Assembly: GCF_030534315.2 (NCBI RefSeq)
Contig: NZ_CP130558.2
Span: forward strand, 124,001 to 188,000
Source of the DNA: Thermoanaerobacterium sp. CMT5567-10
Lineage (GTDB): Bacteria; Bacillota; Thermoanaerobacteria; Thermoanaerobacterales; Thermoanaerobacteraceae
Direction: 5' to 3'
Length of the DNA stretch: 64,000 nucleotides
A program made the position numbers and the translations under genes. Shown here piece by piece: positions 10,399-19,182 of this stretch. Every line of letters starts with the position of its first letter. Position 1 is the stretch's first letter. The notes under the pieces were generated by a model. It worked only from the letters and a program-made list of their open reading frames with translations, did not search any database and had not been told where the DNA came from.

Positions 10399-10416
10399 CT
10401 AGAAGAGGTGAACATT

Positions 10417-11637
10417 GTGATAAATATCGCTCATACCGCTGATATACATATTGGCATTGAAAATTATGGAACTATCAATAAAAAAACCGGTTTAAATACA
10501 AGATTGGAAGATTTCCTAAATGCTTTTGATAAGTTTGTCGATTATTCAATAGAAAATTGTGATATAGCTGTTATTTCGGGTGACATGTATAAATCGAGAG
10601 AGCCAAATCCTACACAGCAACGCGAATTAGCTAAAAGGATTAAACGTCTTTCACAACACATACCTGTCGTCATAAACAATGGGAATCATGATCAGCCTAA
10701 TTCTGATTCAAAAGCAAGAGCCTTTGATATATATAAAATACTAGATGTAGACAATGTGTATGTAGCAAATAAACCAGACGTTTTTCTCGTAAAAACTAAA
10801 AACGGCCCAATACAGGTTGCATGTTTGCCGTATTTTCCTAAAAGTTTTTTGCTTAAACTGGAAGAAAGCAAAAATTTAAGCATTGATGATATCAACAAAA
10901 AAATGGTAGAGAAGATAAATACGATTGTTGATATATTGACATCAAAACTTGATTCTTCAATACCCTCAATTTTATCCGCACACTTATCAGTCACAGGTGC
11001 TGTAACAAGTAGCGAAAAAAGTATAATGATTGGTGACGATGTCGTCGTTCCTATAAGTGTTATTGCTAGACATCAATATAAATATGTAGCTCTTGGACAT
11101 ATACACAAATATCAAGTTATCTGGGATACCCCTCTTACAGTATACAGTGGAAGCATAGAAAAGATAGATTTTGGAGAAGAAAAGGATGAAAAGGGATTTT
11201 GCCATGTTATTATAGATGGTGAAAAAGTACTACATAAATTTATCAGTACAAATTCACGAGAATTTAAAACAATTAATATAGAAGTCAAAAGCAATATTTC
11301 ACCTACTGAAGAAATATTAGACAAATTAAAAAGGTATGATCTTAGTAAATCTATTGTAAGATTAAATTTAAAAACTACAAAAGAGATTGATAAACATATA
11401 CGATATAGAGAAATTGATAAATATTTTATTCAAAATTCATATTATTTCGTTGGAATTAGAAAGGATTTTGATATAGATAAAGGAGCCTTAAGGAATCCTG
11501 AGATTAATGAACAATTAAACCCTATAGATGCACTTTCAAAATATTTCTTATCTATTGATTTAGATGTGGATAAAAATGAGCTATTAAACAGAGCCTCCCT
11601 CTTATACAAAGAACTAATTGAAGAGGTGAATAAATAA
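10417..11637 (+). CDS. sbcD: Mre11/SbcD-type nuclease
   Basis: Metal-dependent nuclease subunit of the Mre11-Rad50 (SbcCD) complex that opens and trims DNA ends. The calcineurin-type phosphoesterase motifs are in order: HTADIHIG at the N-terminus, ISGDMYKSREP, NNGNHDQPNS, ILSAHLSVTGA and LGHIHKYQV. I put the start at GTG 10417, six bases after AGAGGTG, which removes three residues relative to the first in-frame GTG at 10408 (product 406 residues). It lies 18 bases after herA and directly precedes rad50, so all five repair genes could be one message. Confidence 0.92.
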   Translation: MINIAHTADIHIGIENYGTINKKTGLNTRLEDFLNAFDKFVDYSIENCDIAVISGDMYKSREPNPTQQRELAKRIKRLSQHIPVVINNGNHDQPNSDSKARAFDIYKILDVDNVYVANKPDVFLVKTKNGPIQVACLPYFPKSFLLKLEESKNLSIDDINKKMVEKINTIVDILTSKLDSSIPSILSAHLSVTGAVTSSEKSIMIGDDVVVPISVIARHQYKYVALGHIHKYQVIWDTPLTVYSGSIEKIDFGEEKDEKGFCHVIIDGEKVLHKFISTNSREFKTINIEVKSNISPTEEILDKLKRYDLSKSIVRLNLKTTKEIDKHIRYREIDKYFIQNSYYFVGIRKDFDIDKGALRNPEINEQLNPIDALSKYFLSIDLDVDKNELLNRASLLYKELIEEVNK

Positions 11638-14199
11638 ATGATACCGATAAAACTTACATTAAAAAACTTTATGTCTTATTCTGAACATGAAGTAATGGAT
11701 TTTACAAAGTTTCATGTAGCAGCAATCGTAGGTAAAAACGGAAATGGCAAATCATCACTTTGGGATGCTATAACATGGTGTATATGGGGAAGAGCAAGAG
11801 GATTAGATGGCGCAGGAAGAGGCAGCGATGACCTTATAAGAATTGGTGCTGATGAAATGGAAGTAGAATTCATATTTAAAATCAATAATACTAAATATAG
11901 AATTTTAAGAAAGAAAAAAAGGAACTCTAATTCCATTTTGGAGTTTAATATTATAAACGATGATGGCACATTAAAATCATTAACTCAAGAAAAATTGGAA
12001 GACACGAAAAACAAGATTGAAAAAACAATTATGTTGGATTACGACACTTTTGTAGCATCGTCATTTATGCCACAAAATAAATACGGTTTCTTTTCAGAGG
12101 CTGATCCTACTAAAAGAAAAGAAATATTTTCAGAAGTATTAGGTTTAGATGTTTATGACAAATTACAGGAAAAGTCGAAATTAAAGCGAAATGAATATGA
12201 AAAAAAAGTTAATATAATAGACGAACAATTAAAATTGTATATGAATGAAATAAAAGATAAAAATGAATTAATCAATCAAAAGGAAGAGTTATCTAAAAAA
12301 TGCAATGAAATAAAATCTGAAATTGATAACTTAAACAATGAAATGAATATATTACAGGAAAAAAAGCGAAACATGGAGGACACTATCATAAAGTACAATG
12401 AATACATCGAGAGAATCAAAATGGATGAAAAAGTCATTTCAGAATATAAATTTATGTTGAGTGACCTTGAAAACAAAATAAATGAAATCAACAAACTTAT
12501 AAAAAATGAAGATTCTATTTTTGAAGGTTATAATACTTTTAAGTCATTGCAAGACCAGTTAAAAGAGCTAGATAACAAATATATGCAATTTAATGTTCTT
12601 GAAAAAGATAAAATGAAAATAAAGAACGATATTAATTTATTGAAAAAAGAAACCGAATTAGAGCTTAAGAATTTGCAATTTAAATACAATGAAGGCTTAG
12701 AAAAGTATAAAGATATTGAAAAAAATACTAAAGAAGTAGAAACCCTAGAAAAAGAGCTAGAAAAGTTCAGTAATTTACAAGATAAAATAATGAATAATGA
12801 AGACGAAATTCAAAAGTGCACTCAAAAAATAGCCGAACTTAAAGCTTCATTTAAAGGCTACAACGATAGAATTAATGATCTTAAAGAAAATTATAATGCG
12901 ATATTAAAAACAGATGCTAAATGTCCTTTGTGTAATTCGCCTCTTGATCAAGAAAGGAAAAGTAGTTTGCTGGACGATTTTAAAGAAAAAATTAATGGGT
13001 ACAAAAAAGAAATATCTATACTCAAAGATGAAATTTTAAAAGAACAAAACAATTTAGAAGTTTTAAGAAAAGAGCGAGAAAATTTATCGAATTTACAACA
13101 TAAGCGTGAAAGATTAGTTGCTAATATAAATACATTAAAAAATAATCTATCAGATAAAGAAAATCTTTTAAACCAGCTAAATAAATTAAAAAGAAAAATA
13201 GAAGATATATCAGATTGTTTAAATAACAATAAATATGCAGTTAAAGAAATAGAAAAATTGTCTACAATTGAAAATAAGTTAAAAGAGTTGAATTTTTCAG
13301 TGGAATTTTATGAAGACATAAAAGTTAAATATGAAAAATATAGAGATTATGAAAAGAAATATGAAAGGTTAAATATCTCAAAACAAAATATTGTTGATTA
13401 TCAAAACACATACAGCAATTATAAAAAGACAATAGACATGTATACTGAAAACCTAAAAAAAGACAAAGAAGCTTTGGAGTATTTTAAATCTCAATGTAGC
13501 GGATACGATGTATTAATAAACGATATTAAATCTTTAAAACAAAAAATGGATATTTTAAATAATGAATTTCTAAACTTGAATGCAAATTTAGCATCGATTT
13601 CTGACAGAATAAGAAGAATCGAATATTTAGAAACGAAAATTAATGACTTAAATAAAGAAAAAGATAATTATTTGACTGAAATACATTATTATGAGATATT
13701 AGAAAGGTCCTTTGGCAAGAAAGGCATACAAGCACTTATAATCGAGAATGCTCTGCCAGAATTTGAAGATACAGCAAATAATTTTCTTTCTAAACTTTCA
13801 GATGGGAAAATGTATGTAAGTTTATTAACTCAAAAAACTAATAAAAGTGGTTCGGTACAGGAAACCCTTGATATAGAGATCTCCGATGAACTTGGCAAAA
13901 GAAAATACGAATTATTCAGTGGAGGTGAAGCCTTCAGGATTAACTTTGCATTGAGAATTGCACTATCAAAATTTTTATCAAAAAGAGCAGGAGTTAATTT
14001 ACAAACATTAATAATAGATGAAGGTTTTGGATCACAAGATGTAATAGGGCGTCAAAATATTATTGATGTCTTAAATATGATAAAAGATGAATTTGAATTA
14101 ATAATTGTTATAACGCATATAGATGAACTTAAAGATAGTTTTCCATACTCGATAGAAATAACAAAAGATGAAAATGGTTCACACATAGTATATTCTTAA
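11638..14199 (+). CDS. sbcC: Rad50/SbcC-type ATPase with zinc hook
   Basis: SMC-like ATPase that tethers DNA ends and controls Mre11. The 853-residue protein has an N-terminal Walker A GKNGNGKS with the conserved WDAI after it, a long coiled coil from about 180 to 690 interrupted by the zinc hook C429-P-L-C432, an ABC signature LFSGGEAFR near 760, and a C-terminal Walker B LIIDEGFGSQD. The length is closer to archaeal Rad50 than to E. coli SbcC (about 1,050). ATG follows the mre11 stop codon directly, which implies coupling. Confidence 0.93.
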   Translation: MIPIKLTLKNFMSYSEHEVMDFTKFHVAAIVGKNGNGKSSLWDAITWCIWGRARGLDGAGRGSDDLIRIGADEMEVEFIFKINNTKYRILRKKKRNSNSILEFNIINDDGTLKSLTQEKLEDTKNKIEKTIMLDYDTFVASSFMPQNKYGFFSEADPTKRKEIFSEVLGLDVYDKLQEKSKLKRNEYEKKVNIIDEQLKLYMNEIKDKNELINQKEELSKKCNEIKSEIDNLNNEMNILQEKKRNMEDTIIKYNEYIERIKMDEKVISEYKFMLSDLENKINEINKLIKNEDSIFEGYNTFKSLQDQLKELDNKYMQFNVLEKDKMKIKNDINLLKKETELELKNLQFKYNEGLEKYKDIEKNTKEVETLEKELEKFSNLQDKIMNNEDEIQKCTQKIAELKASFKGYNDRINDLKENYNAILKTDAKCPLCNSPLDQERKSSLLDDFKEKINGYKKEISILKDEILKEQNNLEVLRKERENLSNLQHKRERLVANINTLKNNLSDKENLLNQLNKLKRKIEDISDCLNNNKYAVKEIEKLSTIENKLKELNFSVEFYEDIKVKYEKYRDYEKKYERLNISKQNIVDYQNTYSNYKKTIDMYTENLKKDKEALEYFKSQCSGYDVLINDIKSLKQKMDILNNEFLNLNANLASISDRIRRIEYLETKINDLNKEKDNYLTEIHYYEILERSFGKKGIQALIIENALPEFEDTANNFLSKLSDGKMYVSLLTQKTNKSGSVQETLDIEISDELGKRKYELFSGGEAFRINFALRIALSKFLSKRAGVNLQTLIIDEGFGSQDVIGRQNIIDVLNMIKDEFELIIVITHIDELKDSFPYSIEITKDENGSHIVYS

Positions 14200-14225
14200 T
14201 CATGGAGATTGGTAAAGAGCCTAAC

Positions 14226-14254
14226 TTGACATAATTTTGAAATAGGACTAAAAT
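14226..14254 (+). promoter_or_regulatory. Sigma-A-type promoter for rny
   Basis: TTGACA at 14226-14231, a 17-base spacer and TAAAAT at 14249-14254. It lies between the rad50 stop and the rny ribosome site, giving a leader of roughly 30 bases. rny can therefore be transcribed independently of the repair cluster. Confidence 0.72.
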
Positions 14255-14288
14255 ATAAAATGAGTATCAGCAAAGGAGGTGTAGGCAT

Positions 14289-15839
14289 ATTAACAACATT
14301 AGTCCACTAATTTTAGCAGTATTTGTATTAATCGCTATAGCAATTGGTCTTTTTATCGGATATTTCGTACGTAAATTTATAGCGGAATCCAAAATAAAAA
14401 GTGCGGAAGAATTGGCTCGTACTATTTTGGAAAATGCGAAAAAAGATGGTGAAAATAAAAAGAGAGAATTGCTGTTGGAAGCAAAAGAAGAAATTCACAA
14501 ACAAAGGACAGATCTGGAAAAGGAAGTCAGAGATCGTAGAGGCGAACTTCAAAGAATGGAAAGGCGTTTAATTCAAAAAGAAGAGTCTCTCGATAGAAGA
14601 GCCGAAATATTAGAACAAAAAGATGCTTTAATTGAAAAAAAGCAAAAAGAAATTAGCAATTTAGAAGAAGAAATTAAAATTATGCATCAAAAAGAAGTTG
14701 AAGAATTAGAAAGAATATCAGAATTAACTAGAGAAGAAGCCAGAAGTATTTTATTGAATGATGTTAAAAATGAAATTTCTCATGAAGCTGCGTTAATGAT
14801 AAAAGATATAGAAGCAAAAGCAAAAGAGGAAGCTGAAAGCAGAGCTAGAGAAATAGTAGTTACATCTATTCAAAGATGCGCGGTTGATCACGCAGCTGAA
14901 ACCACAGTTTCAGTTGTCGCTTTACCAAACGATGAAATGAAAGGAAGAATTATTGGACGAGAAGGGCGAAATATCAGGACTCTGGAAACTTTAACAGGTA
15001 TCGATTTGATTATTGATGACACGCCTGAAGCTGTAGTTATTTCTGGATTTGATCCAATAAGGCGAGAAGTTGCACGTATAGCATTGGAGAAATTGATAGA
15101 AGATGGAAGAATACACCCTGCTAGGATTGAGGAAATGGTAGAGAAAGCTAAAAAAGAAGTAGATAATGTCATTATAAAAGCTGGAGAAGAAGCAACATTT
15201 GAAGCAGATGTTCATGGAATTCATCCTGAATTGATTAAATTACTTGGAAGATTGAAGTTTAGGACTAGCTACGGACAAAACGTATTAAAACATTCAATTG
15301 AAGTTGCACATTTAGCAGGACTTATGGCGTATGAGTTAGGAGCAGACGCTAATATAGCCAAAAGAGCTGGATTGTTACATGATATAGGAAAGGCAGTTGA
15401 TCATGAAATAGAAGGTCCTCATGTAATGATAGGTGCTGATCTTGCAAAAAGATACCATGAATCTAATGAAGTAATTCATGCTATTATGGCACATCATAAT
15501 GACGTTGAGCCTCAAACTGTTGAAGCCGTTTTAGTTCAATCTGCAGATGCCATATCAGCAGCAAGACCTGGTGCAAGGCGTGAAACACTTGAATCGTATT
15601 TGAAACGTCTAAACAAATTGGAGGAAATCGCTAATTCATTTGATGGTGTTGAAAAGTCATTTGCAATACAAGCTGGACGCGAAATAAGAATAATGGTAAA
15701 ACCTGAAATTATCAATGACGAATCCACAATTATGTTAGCTAGAGAAATTACTAAAAAGATTGAAGAGGAATTAGAATATCCTGGACAAATTAAAGTTATT
15801 GTGGTTAGGGAAACAGTTGCAGTTGACTATGCTAAATAG
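14289..15839 (+). CDS. rny: Ribonuclease Y, apparent AUU start
   Basis: Membrane-anchored endoribonuclease that initiates mRNA decay in Firmicutes. The order is an N-terminal transmembrane helix ([20 protein letters not shown]), a coiled coil to about residue 200, a KH domain ([15 protein letters not shown]), and an HD domain with HDIGKAVD and AHHNDVEPQ. The first ordinary start codon in frame is TTG 14412, which would delete the membrane anchor. The frame is open upstream to TAA, and the only well-placed codon is ATT 14289, eight bases after AAAGGAGGT. This gives 516 residues, the family length. AUU initiation is known for infC and pcnB of E. coli. An alternative is a sequence error at that codon. 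Confidence 0.93.
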   Translation: MNNISPLILAVFVLIAIAIGLFIGYFVRKFIAESKIKSAEELARTILENAKKDGENKKRELLLEAKEEIHKQRTDLEKEVRDRRGELQRMERRLIQKEESLDRRAEILEQKDALIEKKQKEISNLEEEIKIMHQKEVEELERISELTREEARSILLNDVKNEISHEAALMIKDIEAKAKEEAESRAREIVVTSIQRCAVDHAAETTVSVVALPNDEMKGRIIGREGRNIRTLETLTGIDLIIDDTPEAVVISGFDPIRREVARIALEKLIEDGRIHPARIEEMVEKAKKEVDNVIIKAGEEATFEADVHGIHPELIKLLGRLKFRTSYGQNVLKHSIEVAHLAGLMAYELGADANIAKRAGLLHDIGKAVDHEIEGPHVMIGADLAKRYHESNEVIHAIMAHHNDVEPQTVEAVLVQSADAISAARPGARRETLESYLKRLNKLEEIANSFDGVEKSFAIQAGREIRIMVKPEIINDESTIMLAREITKKIEEELEYPGQIKVIVVRETVAVDYAK

Positions 15840-15848
15840 ATTGGAAAT

Positions 15849-15874
15849 AAAGCGTGCATATGCACGCTTTTAGA
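15849..15874 (+). terminator. Terminator after rny
   Basis: A perfect 22-base palindrome (AAAGCGTGCAT/ATGCACGCTTT) ten bases after the rny stop, ending in a short T-run. Confidence 0.7.
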
Positions 15875-15933
15875 TTTATAAAATTGTAATTAAAGTAATA
15901 TAATAATATTATGTATAGAGAATGGAGGCTTCT

Positions 15934-16713
15934 ATGAATACCCTTATTATAGGCGATATAGTTGGAAGAGTCGGAAGAAATATATTAAAAGAGAAATTAA
16001 AGGAAATAATTGAAGAGAATAAAATAAATTTGGTCGTCGCTAACGCTGAAAATGCGGCAGGAGGCAATGGAATAACTAGAAAAGTGGCGGATGAGCTTTT
16101 TGAAATGGGCATATCTGCATTAACAATGGGAAATCATGTGTGGGATCAAAAAGAGATATTCAATTTTATTGATGATGAAAAAAGGATAATTAGACCTGCA
16201 AATTACCTTCCAAATACACCTGGGCGAGGTTCTTCATTACTAAATATTAACAACATTAAAATAGGGATTATAAATTTACAAGGGACTGTGTTTATGCAAT
16301 GTAATAAGAACCCATTTTTAACTGCAGACGATGAAGTGAAAGCATTGAGAGAATATACGAATATAATACTTGTAGATTTTCATGCAGAGGCAACATCAGA
16401 AAAAATAGCTTTAGGGCATTATTTAGATGGAAGAGTATCCTGCGTATATGGGACACATACACATGTTCAAACAGCTGATGAAAAAATTTTGTCTGGTGGC
16501 ACAGGATTCATAACGGATGTTGGTATGACAGGACCATATGATTCAGTTCTTGGAATGGATAAAGAGAAGATAATAAAAAAATTTACATCGTCTATCCCTG
16601 TAAAATTTGATATAGCAAAAGGACCTGCACAGATAAATGGATTAGTCATAAATATTGATGAAAATACAGGAAAGTGTATTGATATTTATAGAATAAACAA
16701 AAATTACATATAA
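15934..16713 (+). CDS. ymdB: YmdB-type metallophosphoesterase
   Basis: Calcineurin-like phosphodiesterase; the B. subtilis homologue hydrolyses cyclic nucleotides and influences the choice between biofilm and motility. Metal-ligand motifs are IIGDIVGRVGR, ANAENAAGGNGIT, MGNHVWDQ, VDFHAEATSEK and YGTHTHVQTAD. ATG 15934 follows GGAGG by five bases and gives 259 residues; the in-frame ATG at 15922 overlaps that ribosome site and is rejected. The gene lies between rny and spoVS, as in many Firmicutes. Confidence 0.93.
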   Translation: MNTLIIGDIVGRVGRNILKEKLKEIIEENKINLVVANAENAAGGNGITRKVADELFEMGISALTMGNHVWDQKEIFNFIDDEKRIIRPANYLPNTPGRGSSLLNINNIKIGIINLQGTVFMQCNKNPFLTADDEVKALREYTNIILVDFHAEATSEKIALGHYLDGRVSCVYGTHTHVQTADEKILSGGTGFITDVGMTGPYDSVLGMDKEKIIKKFTSSIPVKFDIAKGPAQINGLVINIDENTGKCIDIYRINKNYI

Positions 16714-16724
16714 ATATCATTAAA

Positions 16725-16751
16725 GAAGGATTTTTAATTTTTTTGTAGAAT
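16725..16751 (+). promoter_or_regulatory. Sigma-H promoter of spoVS
   Basis: GAAGGATTT at 16725-16733, 11 bases, GTAGAAT at 16745-16751. This fits the B. subtilis sigma-H consensus RNAGGAWWW-N11/12-RNNGAAT at every specified position. spoVS of B. subtilis is sigma-H controlled. The same -10 heptamer and spacing recur upstream of spoIIAA. Confidence 0.8.
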
Positions 16752-16790
16752 ATAGATAATGTATTCGATATATTAAAAGGGGGATATACG

Positions 16791-17051
16791 ATGGAGGTTT
16801 TAAAGGTCTCAGCAAAGTCCAATCCAAATTCAGTAGCAGGTGCACTAGCTGGAGTGCTTAGAGAACGCGGTGGAGCTGAGGTACAAGCAATAGGTGCGGG
16901 TGCATTAAACCAAGCAATAAAAGCAGTAGCAATAGCAAGGGGTTTTGTTGCACCTGGTGGTATTGATTTGATTTGTATACCAGCCTTCACAGACATTGAA
17001 ATCGATGGCGAAGAACGAACTGCCATTAAATTAATTGTAGAACCAAGGTAA
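16791..17051 (+). CDS. spoVS: Stage V sporulation protein S
   Basis: Small Alba-like regulator of septation and late sporulation. The 86 residues match SpoVS throughout (MEVLKVSAKSNPNSVAGALA, RERGGAEVQAIGAGALNQA, then GFVAPGGIDLICIPAFTDI), one of the most conserved sporulation proteins. ATG is preceded by AAAAGGGGGATATACG. A sigma-H promoter lies about 40 bases upstream and a terminator directly follows, so it is probably monocistronic. Confidence 0.97.
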   Translation: MEVLKVSAKSNPNSVAGALAGVLRERGGAEVQAIGAGALNQAIKAVAIARGFVAPGGIDLICIPAFTDIEIDGEERTAIKLIVEPR

Positions 17052-17076
17052 ACAACCTGCAAAACAGGTTGTTTTT
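17051..17076 (+). terminator. Terminator after spoVS
   Basis: Nine-pair stem AACAACCTG/CAGGTTGTT with loop CAAAA, then a T-run. It overlaps the last base of the spoVS stop codon. Confidence 0.85.
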
Positions 17077-17101
17077 AGTTTAATATTAGGAGTGGAAATA
17101 A

Positions 17102-17926
17102 ATGTTTGGCGATTTACATATACATACGACAAAATCTGATGGAACATGTAAACCAAAAGAAGTAGTACAAATGGCTAAAGATGAAAACTTGAGTACAATT
17201 GCTATAACTGACCACGATACGTTAGATGGAATTGATGAAGCCAAAGAAGCATCAGAATTATATGGTATAGAAATAATACCAGGAATTGAGTTGAATTCAT
17301 ATGATGATAGACAAGATGTACATATATTAGGCTATTTCATAGACTATAAAAATAATGATTTATTGGAAAGGCTTAAAGATATTAGAAAATCAAGGGTGAA
17401 CCGCGCAAAACTTATAATATCAAAGCTTAATGGAATGGACATCAATATAACATATGATGATGTATTATCACATACGAAAGAGTCATTTTCATTTATAGGA
17501 CGGCCACACATAGCAAGAGCAATAGTCAAAGCAGGTTATGCCAGAAGCGTAAAAGAAGCTTTTGATAAATATATAGGCGAAGATAAACCTGCATATGTTA
17601 AGAGATACAGATTACATCCTTTTGACTCAATTAAAATGGTTACAAATGCCGGCGGCATTCCAGTTTTAGCTCATCCTGGACTTTTAATTGACAAAGAAAT
17701 TATAAAACATCTAATTGCAAATGGTTTAAAAGGGATAGAAGTATATCATTCTAAACATACTAGGGCTGATACAGAATTCTTCAAGAACTTCGCGTTAGAA
17801 AATAACTTATTAATAACGGGTGGATCTGATTTTCATGGAGTAGACGTGGATGGAGAATATTTACTTGGAACTGTAAAACTAGATTATAAGTATATAGAAA
17901 AACTTAAAGAATGTAATTTGGTGTAG
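17102..17926 (+). CDS. PHP-domain phosphoesterase (TrpH/YciV-like)
   Basis: Metal-dependent phosphoesterase; the E. coli relative RnaAM removes 5' nucleotides from RNA fragments and dephosphorylates nucleoside 3',5'-bisphosphates. Metal ligands are visible in GDLHIHTTKSDGT at the N-terminus, ITDHDT, PGIELNSY, FIGRPHIARA, LAHPG and GGSDFHG at the end. The 274-residue length is normal. ATG follows TAGGAGTGG. Its neighbours give no pathway. Confidence 0.85.
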   Translation: MFGDLHIHTTKSDGTCKPKEVVQMAKDENLSTIAITDHDTLDGIDEAKEASELYGIEIIPGIELNSYDDRQDVHILGYFIDYKNNDLLERLKDIRKSRVNRAKLIISKLNGMDINITYDDVLSHTKESFSFIGRPHIARAIVKAGYARSVKEAFDKYIGEDKPAYVKRYRLHPFDSIKMVTNAGGIPVLAHPGLLIDKEIIKHLIANGLKGIEVYHSKHTRADTEFFKNFALENNLLITGGSDFHGVDVDGEYLLGTVKLDYKYIEKLKECNLV

Positions 17927-17979
17927 AAATAAAATCAAAAATAAGATAAAATAATAAATATATTGTTGGAGGTGGAGTC

Positions 17980-19167
17980 ATGAAATTATCAGAGAAAGCA
18001 CGTAGTATTAGCCCTTCTTTAACGCTGGATATAACTGCTAAAGCAAATAAAATGAGAACACTTGGCATAGACGTCATCGGCTTTGGGGCTGGAGAACCGG
18101 ATTTTGATACGCCTGATTACATAAAAAAGGCTGCTATTGAAGCAATTAAAAAAGGTTATACAAAGTATACACCTACTTCAGGAATTATTGAATTAAAAGA
18201 AGCTATTGTAAGTAAATTAAAAAAAGATAATAATTTATCATATGAAACATCGCAAATAGTAGTTTCAAATGGTGCAAAACAATCAATATACAATACTTTA
18301 TGTGCTATTTTAAATCCAGGAGATGAGGTCTTAATCCCATCACCATATTGGCTTAGTTATCCGGAAATGGTTAAATTGGCTAATGGTGTTCCAATCTTTG
18401 TTGCGACTGACGAATGCAACAATTTTAAAGTTACCGTAGAACAACTAGAAAAAGCAATTTCTGATAGAACAAAAGCAATTATAATAAATAGCCCCAATAA
18501 TCCTACAGGAGCAGTTTACAATGAAACAGAATTAAAAAATATTGCTGCTTTGGCTGTAAAGCGTAATATTTTTATAATTTCCGATGAAATATATGAGAAA
18601 TTAATTTACGATGGTGGACATATAAGCATAGCATCATTTAATGATGAAATAAAAAATTTGACTATAATAATAAATGGCATGTCAAAAGCTTATTCCATGA
18701 CAGGCTGGAGAATAGGATATTCAGCATCAAACAAGGAAATAGCAAGTCTTATCAGTAATATTCAAAGCCATATGACATCAAATCCAAACACGATAGCACA
18801 ATACGCTAGTGTTAAAGCATTGAGTACAGGTAACGACATTATTAAAAATATGGTTAATGAATTTAAAAAAAGACGCGATTACATTGTAGAAAGAATAAAT
18901 AAGATAAACGGATTAACTTGCATTAAACCTCAAGGAGCATTTTACGTGATAGTAAATATAAGTAAATATATTGGAATGAATATATCTGGAAAAAAAATAA
19001 ATGGATCTATTGACTTTGCAAATTTTGTTTTAGAAAAAGCTAAAGTTGCTGTAATCCCTTGTCTTCCATTCGGAAATGATAATTACATAAGATTGTCATA
19101 TGCTACTTCAATCAAAAATATTGAAGAAGGTCTTAATAGAATTGAAAATCTTTTAAAAAATATTTAG
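17980..19167 (+). CDS. aspC: PLP-dependent aspartate-type aminotransferase
   Basis: Class I/II aminotransferase, probably aspartate:2-oxoglutarate. It has GAGEPDFDTP, the NSPNNPTGAVY cofactor block, SDEIYEKLIYDG, the Schiff-base lysine in GMSKAYSMTGWRIGY, and the substrate arginine in IRLSYATS near the C-terminus. It has 395 residues and follows GGAGGTGG. Aspartate supplied here would feed PurB and AsnS chemistry, but the exact substrate cannot be read from sequence. Confidence 0.87.
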   Translation: MKLSEKARSISPSLTLDITAKANKMRTLGIDVIGFGAGEPDFDTPDYIKKAAIEAIKKGYTKYTPTSGIIELKEAIVSKLKKDNNLSYETSQIVVSNGAKQSIYNTLCAILNPGDEVLIPSPYWLSYPEMVKLANGVPIFVATDECNNFKVTVEQLEKAISDRTKAIIINSPNNPTGAVYNETELKNIAALAVKRNIFIISDEIYEKLIYDGGHISIASFNDEIKNLTIIINGMSKAYSMTGWRIGYSASNKEIASLISNIQSHMTSNPNTIAQYASVKALSTGNDIIKNMVNEFKKRRDYIVERINKINGLTCIKPQGAFYVIVNISKYIGMNISGKKINGSIDFANFVLEKAKVAVIPCLPFGNDNYIRLSYATSIKNIEEGLNRIENLLKNI

Positions 19168-19182
19168 AAAGTGGAGGTAACT

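Noticed and set aside
14412..15839. rny starting at TTG 14412
   Set aside because: This start lacks a ribosome site and removes the transmembrane anchor, although upstream sequence in the same frame clearly encodes it. ATT 14289 with a perfect ribosome site explains the gene better.
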